A stretch of 64,000 bases of DNA. Origin: Mycolicibacterium fallax. Lineage in GTDB: Bacteria > Actinomycetota > Actinomycetes > Mycobacteriales > Mycobacteriaceae. The stretch covers positions 434,001 to 498,000 of the forward strand of contig NZ_AP022603.1 of NCBI RefSeq assembly GCF_010726955.1, read 5' to 3'. A program made the position numbers and the translations under genes. Of this stretch, positions 29,430 to 35,218 are shown piece by piece. Numbering within the stretch: position 1 is the stretch's first letter; every line of letters begins with the position of its first letter. The notes beneath the pieces are model-generated. The model worked only from the letters and a program-made list of their open reading frames with translations. It made no database searches and had not been told where the DNA came from.

Positions 29430-29460
29430 CCGCCGGCGCTGAAGCGGCGGCTAGCCGCCG
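29421..29460. terminator. Twin palindromes and hairpin between moaD and moaE
   Basis: GGCGGCTAGCCGCC (29421-29434) and CGGCGGCTAGCCGCCG (29445-29460) are both perfect palindromes, and each contains one of the two convergent stop codons. AGCCGCCG (29428-29435) and CGGCGGCT (29445-29452) can also pair with each other around a 9-base loop. This is a probable bidirectional terminator without a U-tract. Confidence 0.6.
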
Positions 29461-29873
29461 ATCCCTTTCCAGCGCTCGGTCCCGTCGGCCTCGATCTGCC
29501 GCTTCCACACCGGCAACTCGGCCTTGATCGTCTCGATCACCGCGCGGCACACCGTGAACGCGGTGTCCCGGTGCGCGGCGGACACCGCGATCATCACCGC
29601 CGCATCGCCCACCGCGAGCCGGCCGACGCGGTGACTGACCGCCACGGTCGCCCGATCACCGGCCGCGGCGCCGGCCAGCCGGGCCAGCACCGCCTCGGCG
29701 TCGGGATGGGCGCTGTACTCCAGGGCGACCACGGCGTCGGCGGCGTCGGGATCGTGATCGCGGACCTGCCCGATGAACGTCGCGACCGCGCCGGCGGTCC
29801 GGCCGTCGACCGCCGCGACATGCTCATCGAGCGACAGAGCCGCGTCGCTGATCCGGGCCAGTGCGACCGTCAC
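29451..29873 (-). CDS. moaE: MoaE, molybdopterin synthase large subunit
   Basis: A 140-residue catalytic subunit that converts cyclic pyranopterin monophosphate to molybdopterin with sulfur from MoaD. The family motifs are visible: AVATFIGQVRDHD, ALEYSAHPDAE, the HRVGRLAVGDAAVMIAVSAAHR core, and AELPVWKRQ with the active-site lysine region. It ends unusually in Ile-Gly-Gly, coded within the palindrome at the stop. GTG start overlaps the mog stop (GTGA), so mog and moaE form a two-gene operon opposite moaD. Confidence 0.94.
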   Translation of the reverse strand: MTVALARISDAALSLDEHVAAVDGRTAGAVATFIGQVRDHDPDAADAVVALEYSAHPDAEAVLARLAGAAAGDRATVAVSHRVGRLAVGDAAVMIAVSAAHRDTAFTVCRAVIETIKAELPVWKRQIEADGTERWKGIGG

Positions 29874-30346
29874 CGGTGATCCTCCCCGCTGAGCTGGGAC
29901 AGCACGTGGCCGGCGACCGCGGTCACCACCGGCATGCCCTCGGCGACGGCCTTCGGCGAGCCGGGCAGGTTCACCACCAGGGCGTCCTCGACGACCCCGG
30001 CGATGCCGCGGCTGAGCATCGCCATCGGGGTGTTGGCCAGGCCGCGGCGGCGCAACTCGTCGGCGATGCCGGGCAGCTGTCGCTGCAGCACCCGGGCGGT
30101 GCCCTCCGGGGTGGCGTCGCGCGGCCCGACCCCGGTGCCGCCGGTGGTCACGATCAGCCGCAGCCCGTCGGCCAGCATCGCCCGCAGCGCTGCCGCGACG
30201 CGGTCGGCGCCGTCGGCGACAATCCGCGGCGGCGCGCAGTCGAAGCCCGCCTCGCGCAGCGCGGCCACCGCGATCGGGCCCGCCGTGTCCGGTCGGGTGC
30301 CCGCGGCCGACCGGTCGGACACGGTGAGCACGCCAGCCGAGATCAT
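29870..30346 (-). CDS. mog: Mog/MoaB-type molybdopterin adenylyltransferase
   Basis: A 158-residue enzyme expected to adenylate molybdopterin before MoeA inserts molybdate. It shows AGVLTVSDRSAAG, the LIVTTGGTGVGPRDATPEG signature and VVNLPGSPKAVAEGM. ATG 30346 is chosen, 28 codons inside the longest frame, because the family starts at AGVLTVSD and because a leaderless -10 sits before it. It overlaps moaE by GTGA. Confidence 0.93.
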   Translation of the reverse strand: MISAGVLTVSDRSAAGTRPDTAGPIAVAALREAGFDCAPPRIVADGADRVAAALRAMLADGLRLIVTTGGTGVGPRDATPEGTARVLQRQLPGIADELRRRGLANTPMAMLSRGIAGVVEDALVVNLPGSPKAVAEGMPVVTAVAGHVLSQLSGEDHR

Positions 30347-30352
30347 CGGCCG

Positions 30353-30358
30353 AGCGTA
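30353..30358 (-). promoter_or_regulatory. Leaderless -10 hexamer TACGCT of mog-moaE
   Basis: On the minus strand TACGCT ends 6 bases before ATG 30346. The same hexamer is used before narK. Confidence 0.4.
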
Positions 30359-30385
30359 GCCGGACACACCCGGACCGCAGGCCAA

Positions 30386-30401
30386 CCAACCGACCGGTTG
30401 G
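30386..30401. promoter_or_regulatory. Palindromic operator candidate upstream of fadE20
   Basis: CCAACCGACCGGTTGG has 6-base complementary arms CCAACC/GGTTGG and lies 55 bases before the fadE20 ATG. The composition resembles TetR-family operators at acyl-CoA genes. The regulator is not identified in the window. Confidence 0.4.
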
Positions 30402-30455
30402 GGTATGTTCGGGGTCACATTCCGATCCATTCCCAGTCATTGCCGGAGGAAATTC

Positions 30456-31616
30456 ATGGGCCAGGTCCTGAAGTACGACCGCACGCTGTTCGAGCCCGAG
30501 CACGAACTGTTCCGCGAGTCATACCGCGCCTTCCTGGACAAGCACGTCGCGCCGTACCACGAGCAGTGGGAGAAGGACAAGATCGTCGACCGCGGCGTCT
30601 GGGTCGAGGCCGGCAAGCAGGGCTTCCTCGGGATGGCGGTGCCCGAGGAGTTCGGCGGCGGCGGCACCGACGACTTCCGCTACAACGTGGTGCTGGTGGA
30701 GGAGACCGTCGCGGGCCGCTACAGCGGGCTGGGCTTCTCGCTGCACAACGACGTGTGCCTGCCGTACCTGCTGCGACTGTGCAACGACGAGCAGAAGCAG
30801 CGCTGGCTGCCCGGCTTCTGCAGCGGTGAGCTGATCACCGCCATCGCGATGACCGAGCCGGGCACCGGCAGCGACCTGCAGGGCATCAAGACCCGCGCGG
30901 TCCGCGACGGTGACCACTACATCCTCAACGGCTCGAAGACCTTCATCACCAACGGCATCCACTCCGACCTGGTGATCGTGGTCGCCCAGACCGACCCGGA
31001 CAAGGGCGCGCTGGGCTTCTCGCTGCTGGTCGTGGAGCGCGGCATGGCGGGCTTCGAGCGCGGCCGCCACCTGGACAAGATGGGTCTGGACGCCCAGGAC
31101 ACCGCCGAACTGTCCTTCACCGACGTCCGGGTGCCGGTGGCCAACCTGCTCGGCGAGGAGGGTCAGGGCTTCGTCTACCTGATGCAGAACCTGCCCCAGG
31201 AGCGGATCTCGATCGCCGTGATGGCCGCCGCCGCGATGGAGGCGGTGCTGGAGGAGACCCTGCAGTACACCAAGGACCGCAAGGCCTTCGGCCGCTCGAT
31301 CGGCAGCTTCCAGAACAGCCGGTTCCTGCTGGCCGAACTGGCCACCGAGACCACCGCCGTGCGGATCATGATCGACGAGTTCCTCAAGCTGCACCTGGAG
31401 GAGAAGCTCACCATCGAGCAGGCCGCGATGGCCAAGTGGTGGTCCACCGAGCAGCAGGTGAAGCTGATCGACCGGTGCCTGCAACTGCACGGCGGCTACG
31501 GCTATATGCGGGAATACCCGGTCGCGCGGGCCTACATGGATGCCCGCGTGCAGACCATCTACGGCGGCACCACCGAAATCATGAAGGAAATCATCGGGCG
31601 CAGCCTCGGCGTCTGA
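30456..31616 (+). CDS. fadE20: Acyl-CoA dehydrogenase FadE20
   Basis: A 386-residue flavin-dependent acyl-CoA dehydrogenase. It shows FGGGGTDDFRYN, the FAD/substrate loop MTEPGTGSDLQGIKT, the flavin-contacting NGSKTFITNG, DRKAFGRSIGSFQN and the C-terminal QLHGGYGYMREYPVARAYMDARVQTIYGGTTEIMK; the glutamate in GGTTEIM is in the usual catalytic-base region. It corresponds to Rv2724c, the neighbour of hflX in M. tuberculosis. GGAGGA lies before ATG 30456. A strong terminator follows. Confidence 0.92.
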   Translation: MGQVLKYDRTLFEPEHELFRESYRAFLDKHVAPYHEQWEKDKIVDRGVWVEAGKQGFLGMAVPEEFGGGGTDDFRYNVVLVEETVAGRYSGLGFSLHNDVCLPYLLRLCNDEQKQRWLPGFCSGELITAIAMTEPGTGSDLQGIKTRAVRDGDHYILNGSKTFITNGIHSDLVIVVAQTDPDKGALGFSLLVVERGMAGFERGRHLDKMGLDAQDTAELSFTDVRVPVANLLGEEGQGFVYLMQNLPQERISIAVMAAAAMEAVLEETLQYTKDRKAFGRSIGSFQNSRFLLAELATETTAVRIMIDEFLKLHLEEKLTIEQAAMAKWWSTEQQVKLIDRCLQLHGGYGYMREYPVARAYMDARVQTIYGGTTEIMKEIIGRSLGV

Positions 31617-31630
31617 ACGACGGCGACCAC

Positions 31631-31663
31631 CCGCGGGCCCCGGCAGCAGGCCGGGGTCCGCGG
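31631..31663 (+). terminator. Strong hairpin terminator after fadE20
   Basis: CCGCGGGCCCCGGC (31631-31644) pairs with 31650-31663 through 13 Watson-Crick pairs and one G-U pair around a 5-base loop. It begins 15 bases after the fadE20 stop and is followed by CGCGTTT. Confidence 0.8.
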
Positions 31664-31777
31664 CGCGTTTCGCCAGCAAATTGCCCGGCGAAACGGGTCG
31701 CGGCTGCGGCTCATTTCCATCTCAGATCGGTATTGTCCGAAGGTGACGACCACCCGAAGTCCCAGCAACCGCATAGT

Positions 31778-31800
31778 GTCACGAGGTTGAGAATCGTGAC
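31778..31800. promoter_or_regulatory. Inverted repeat upstream of the LGFP-repeat gene
   Basis: GTCACGA (31778-31784) and TCGTGAC (31794-31800) form perfect 7-base arms with a 9-base spacer, 37 bases before the ATG at 31838. It could be an operator or a 5'-leader hairpin; I cannot tell which. The rest of the 221-base gap shows nothing else recognisable besides the fadE20 terminator. Confidence 0.45.
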
Positions 31801-31837
31801 GAAGGTGTTTTGTGGGACGCGACCGCTGGGAGTGTGC

Positions 31838-33958
31838 ATGACGAGGCAACGAAGCCCGTGGCGATGGGCGATGGGGCGCGCGACCGTCGCGTGCGTCGCG
31901 CTGGTCGCGATGGTCGGCCTGATGGCCGCCGCGCCGGCCTCGGCCACCCCCGAGGGTGACGCCGACGTCGCCATCACCGACGCCTGGAACGCCGCCGGTG
32001 GGGTGGCTTCCACGCTGGGGGACAAGGACGGCGGGGTCTACGCCGCCGGCCCCGGATTCGTGCAGAACTTCGCCGCCGGTGCCATCTACTACACCCCGGC
32101 CACCGGCGCCCGGATCATGCACGGCGCGATCCTGGACCGCTACCGCGCCCTCGGCGGCCCGGACGGCGACCTGGGCTTCCCGACCATCGATGAGGGCCCG
32201 GGCCGGGTCAGCCCGGAGTCGCGCAACAGCACCTTCTCCGCCGCGGACAATCCGGTCATCTTCTGGACCCCGGAGACCGGCGCGTGGGTGGTCCGCGGCG
32301 CGATGAACGCGGCCTGGGACCGGCTCGGCGGCTCGGCCGGCGCGCTCGGCGTGCCGGTGGAGGACGAGACCTACGCCGGCTCGGTGATCAACCAGCGCTT
32401 CGTCAACGGCCTGATCTCCTACGACACCGCGACCGCCACCTTCACCACCGAACCGCCGGAGCTGGCCGGTGAGCTGGCCGGCCTGACGGTCCCGGCCGAT
32501 CCCGCGACCGCGATCAACCTGGCCTATCGGATGGCCGGCGGACCCGACGGTCCGCTCGGCGCCCGCGACGGCGACGCCTACTCGATCGGCGATGAGGGGA
32601 CCGCGCAGAACTTCGCCAACGGCAAGATCTACTACACCGTCGACACCGGGGCGCACGCGCTGACCGGTGCCATTCTGGCCCGCTACGAGTCCGCCGGCGG
32701 CCCGACCGGGGAGCTGGCCTTCCCGACCAGCGGTGAGGTCGACGGCGGGGTCCCCGACAGCAAACAGGTCAGCTTCGCCGCACCGGATCACCCGGTCATC
32801 TTCTGGACCGAGGAGCACGGCGCCATCGTCGTCAACGGCCCGGTCAAGACGGCCTGGGACAAGCTCGGTGGGCCGACCGGCGCGCTCGGCATCCCGATCG
32901 CCGAGCACGACATCAACCGCGATGTGATGAGCCAGCGCTTCAGCGGCGGCGAGATCACCTGGAACGCCACGGACCGCACCTTCACCACCAAGCCCGATGA
33001 GTTGGCCGGTTCCCTGGAGGGCATCGAGGTGCCCAACCAGCCGCTGCCGAACGTGCCGGCCGCTCCGCCGGTCGAGCAGCCCGATTCCAGCGGTTGGAAC
33101 GTGTCCTGGCTGTGGTGGCTGGTGCCGCTGCTGGTGCTGGTGGCGATCTCGGGCCTGGTCTGGCTGATCGGCCGGCGTCGGTCCGGCGCCGCGGCGGCCG
33201 CCGAGCCGACCGAGCGCCGGCAGCGCGGCCAGGATGAGTCCGACCACGGCGACGCCGATCATGGCGACACCGATTACGGCGACGACTACGGCGACTCCCA
33301 CTACGGCGACTCCCACTACGGCGACTCCCACTACGGTGACTCCCACTACGGTGACGCGCACTACGGCGAGGTGACCTACGGCGACGACTACGAGGAGGGC
33401 TCCGGCTACCGGGCCGGCGACGTCGTCATCCATGACGAGCTGTTCACCCACCGCGGCGCCCACCAGGTCGAGACCACCGCGGACCTCGAGGAGAACCAGG
33501 ACGTCATCAACACCGCGCCGACCCGCTACGACTTTGTCGCCGAGGGCGCGGATTTCGACGACGAGACGCCGTCGGGCCGGCACGCCGCGGTGCGCTACGA
33601 GCCGGCCGAGGAACAGACCGAGTCGGTGGACTACGCCGAACCGCTGGTCCCGCCGCTGCCGGACTGGGGCGACAAGTACGGGCTGTTCAACGATTATCAG
33701 CCCGAGGCGCTGACCCGTCCGGTCGCACAGCCGGAGCCGGACCCGGAGCCGCACGGCGGCGAGGAGTCGGCCTACCCGGCGATCCACCTGCCGCTGGAGG
33801 ATCCGCATGAGGCGCCCGCGGGCTTCTCGATCAAGGCCTGCATGCGCTCGGGCAGCTACCACGTGCCGGGCGGACTGTCCTACGACGAGACGATCGCCGA
33901 CATCTGGTTCGCCGACGAGCAGCACGCTCAGGCCAACGGTTTCCACCGCGCCGATTAG
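31838..33958 (+). CDS. LGFP-repeat membrane-anchored envelope protein (Rv2721c-like)
   Basis: A 706-residue protein. Signal peptide 1-36 (ALVAMVGLMAAAPASA). The extracellular part is two homologous units of about 170 residues (46-216 and 224-396), each with three LGFP-type repeats (LGDKDGG, LGFPT, LGVPV; LGARDGD, LAFPT, LGIPI) and each ending TFTT-x-P-x-ELAG. A membrane helix (424-445, WLWWLVPLLVLVAISGLVWLIG) and RRR stop-transfer follow. The cytoplasmic tail has a YGDSH repeat (about 483-512), an acidic linker, and a C-terminal module near 660-705 (FSIKACMRSGSYHVPGG...IADIWFADEQ). LGFP repeats are thought to bind the cell wall. Converges with lexA at a hairpin. Confidence 0.85.
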   Translation: MTRQRSPWRWAMGRATVACVALVAMVGLMAAAPASATPEGDADVAITDAWNAAGGVASTLGDKDGGVYAAGPGFVQNFAAGAIYYTPATGARIMHGAILDRYRALGGPDGDLGFPTIDEGPGRVSPESRNSTFSAADNPVIFWTPETGAWVVRGAMNAAWDRLGGSAGALGVPVEDETYAGSVINQRFVNGLISYDTATATFTTEPPELAGELAGLTVPADPATAINLAYRMAGGPDGPLGARDGDAYSIGDEGTAQNFANGKIYYTVDTGAHALTGAILARYESAGGPTGELAFPTSGEVDGGVPDSKQVSFAAPDHPVIFWTEEHGAIVVNGPVKTAWDKLGGPTGALGIPIAEHDINRDVMSQRFSGGEITWNATDRTFTTKPDELAGSLEGIEVPNQPLPNVPAAPPVEQPDSSGWNVSWLWWLVPLLVLVAISGLVWLIGRRRSGAAAAAEPTERRQRGQDESDHGDADHGDTDYGDDYGDSHYGDSHYGDSHYGDSHYGDAHYGEVTYGDDYEEGSGYRAGDVVIHDELFTHRGAHQVETTADLEENQDVINTAPTRYDFVAEGADFDDETPSGRHAAVRYEPAEEQTESVDYAEPLVPPLPDWGDKYGLFNDYQPEALTRPVAQPEPDPEPHGGEESAYPAIHLPLEDPHEAPAGFSIKACMRSGSYHVPGGLSYDETIADIWFADEQHAQANGFHRAD
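33284..33373 (+). repeat. 15-base coding tandem repeat (six units) in the LGFP-protein gene
   Basis: Six units of CACTACGGCGACTCC or close variants, starting with a GAC variant, encode successive [D/H]-Y-G-D-S pentapeptides. Third-position differences appear only in the later units, so the first copies look recent. Confidence 0.93.
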
Positions 33959-33970
33959 CCGGCGCGGTGG
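33943..33970. terminator. Bidirectional hairpin across the LGFP-protein stop codon
   Basis: CCACCGCGCCG (33943-33953) and CGGCGCGGTGG (33960-33970) form a perfect 11-base stem. The 6-base loop ATTAGC contains the TAG stop. It lies 10 bases from the end of the opposing lexA gene. Confidence 0.75.
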
Positions 33971-33979
33971 AGGCCGGGC

Positions 33980-34657
33980 CTAGATCCGGCGGATGACCGT
34001 CACGACCTTGCCCAGGATCACCGCGTCGTTGCCGGGGATCGGGTCGAAGGCCGGGTTGTGCGGCATCAGCCAGACCTGGCCGCTGGTGCGTTTGAAGGTC
34101 TTGACGGTGGCTTCGCCGTCGAGCATCGCCGCCACGATGTCGCCGTTGTCGGCGACGTTCTGCTGACGCACCACCACCCAGTCGCCGTCGCAGATGGCCG
34201 CGTCGACCATCGATTCGCCGACCACCTTGAGCAGGAACAGCGATCCCTCGCCGACCAGCTCGCGGGGCAGCGGGAAGACCTCTTCGACGGCCTCCTCGGC
34301 GAGGATCGGCCCGCCGGCGGCGATCCGGCCCAGCACCGGAACGTAGGTGGGTTCCGGCAGCGCATCGGAGCCGGCGACCTCGGTCTGCGGCACGTACGGC
34401 GTGCCGTCGGCACTGCGCACATTGACCGCGCGGGGCCGGTTGGGGTCGCGGTGCAGATAGCCCTTGCGTTCCAGGGCGCGCAGCTGATGGGCGACCGACG
34501 AGGTGGAGGTCAGGCCGACCTCGTCGCCGATCTCCCGGATGCTCGGGGGATAGCCGCGGCCGGCCACCGAGGCGCGGATCACCTCGAGGATCCGGCGCTG
34601 ACGCTCGGTCAGATTCGGATCGAGATCACCGGTGCGGGGTTCGCTGCTTTCGCCCAT
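33980..34657 (-). CDS. lexA: LexA, SOS-response repressor
   Basis: A 225-residue repressor cleaved when RecA is activated by DNA damage. The N-terminal winged helix ([34 protein letters not shown]) precedes the S24 peptidase domain with cleavage site A114-G115, nucleophile S149 (GESMVD) and K186. ATG 34657 is chosen over an upstream start 12 codons earlier because TATATT lies 7 bases before it (leaderless) and because the SOS box would otherwise overlap the coding start. Confidence 0.97.
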   Translation of the reverse strand: MGESSEPRTGDLDPNLTERQRRILEVIRASVAGRGYPPSIREIGDEVGLTSTSSVAHQLRALERKGYLHRDPNRPRAVNVRSADGTPYVPQTEVAGSDALPEPTYVPVLGRIAAGGPILAEEAVEEVFPLPRELVGEGSLFLLKVVGESMVDAAICDGDWVVVRQQNVADNGDIVAAMLDGEATVKTFKRTSGQVWLMPHNPAFDPIPGNDAVILGKVVTVIRRI

Positions 34658-34664
34658 ACCTGCG

Positions 34665-34670
34665 AATATA
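34665..34670 (-). promoter_or_regulatory. Leaderless -10 hexamer TATATT of lexA
   Basis: On the minus strand TATATT ends 7 bases before the lexA ATG. The SOS box at 34690-34705 covers the expected -35 region, which suits autorepression. Confidence 0.5.
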
Positions 34671-34689
34671 GTCCGCCCGACCTGGTTTA

Positions 34690-34705
34690 TCAAACATCTG
34701 TTCGA
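34690..34705. promoter_or_regulatory. SOS box (LexA operator) upstream of lexA
   Basis: TCAAACATCTGTTCGA matches the mycobacterial LexA consensus TCGAAC-N4-GTTCGA at 11 of 12 positions. It lies 33 bases upstream of the lexA start and also inside the divergent lexA/mmpS interval. Confidence 0.85.
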
Positions 34706-34734
34706 GATTGCTTGCGGCCGTTGGTCGATACCCT

Positions 34735-34759
34735 ACCCCGTATGGTATTCATAACGGGT
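34735..34759. promoter_or_regulatory. Interrupted palindrome upstream of mmpS-mmpL
   Basis: ACCC-N2-TATG-N5-CATA-N2-GGGT gives eight symmetric base pairs over 25 bases, centred about 40 bases before the mmpS start. This is a likely operator for a dimeric regulator not identified here. It does not match the IdeR consensus. Confidence 0.5.
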
Positions 34760-34786
34760 CAGGAAACCGCGACGGAGGGGTGAGTG

Positions 34787-35218
34787 ATGCTCGCGATCAT
34801 CAAACGGATGTGGATTCCGCTGGTCGTGCTGATCGCCGTGGCGCTCGGTACCACCGGCGTGCTGCAACTGCGCGGCAAATTCGGATCCGACGAGATCTTC
34901 GCCGTCGGCAACAAGACTGTGGAGACCATCGTGCCGTTCAACCCCAAGGAAGTCACCTACGAGCTGTTTGGGCCGGCATCCGCGAGCGGCCGGGTCAGCT
35001 ACCTTAACGCCGACGCCCAGCCCGAGGAGGCCGTTTTCAACGGCCTGCCCTGGACGCACAGTTTCTCCACCACCATCCCGGCGGTCGTCGCCAACCTGGT
35101 CGCCCAGGGTGATGTCGGGCAGTTGGGCTGCCGGATCACCGTCAACGGCACCGTCAAGGACGAGCAGACCGTCACCGGTCCTGCCGCGCAGGCCTTCTGC
35201 CTGGTGAAGGCGGCATGA
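34787..35218 (+). CDS. MmpS-family membrane protein
   Basis: A 143-residue accessory protein for the following MmpL transporter. It has one N-terminal membrane helix (MWIPLVVLIAVALGTTGVLQLRG), then a beta-rich extracytoplasmic domain with KEVTYELFGPASASGRVSYLN, the AVFNGLPWTHSFSTT motif and paired cysteines (GCRITVNG...AFCLV). This is the MmpS4/MmpS5 pattern. GGAGGGG lies upstream; GTG 34784 is an alternative start one codon earlier. It overlaps the MmpL gene by ATGA. The pair is inserted between lexA and the LysM gene. Confidence 0.88.
   Translation: MLAIIKRMWIPLVVLIAVALGTTGVLQLRGKFGSDEIFAVGNKTVETIVPFNPKEVTYELFGPASASGRVSYLNADAQPEEAVFNGLPWTHSFSTTIPAVVANLVAQGDVGQLGCRITVNGTVKDEQTVTGPAAQAFCLVKAA

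Noticed and set aside
31664..31837. A cyclic-di-AMP (ydaO-type) riboswitch before the LGFP-protein gene, as found before some actinobacterial wall genes
   Set aside because: The conserved ydaO core elements are not present; only a simple inverted repeat is seen.
34660..34786. An IdeR iron box upstream of mmpS-mmpL, by analogy with mmpS4-mmpL4
   Set aside because: No sequence resembling TTAGGTTAGGCTAACCTAA is present; the palindrome found is different.
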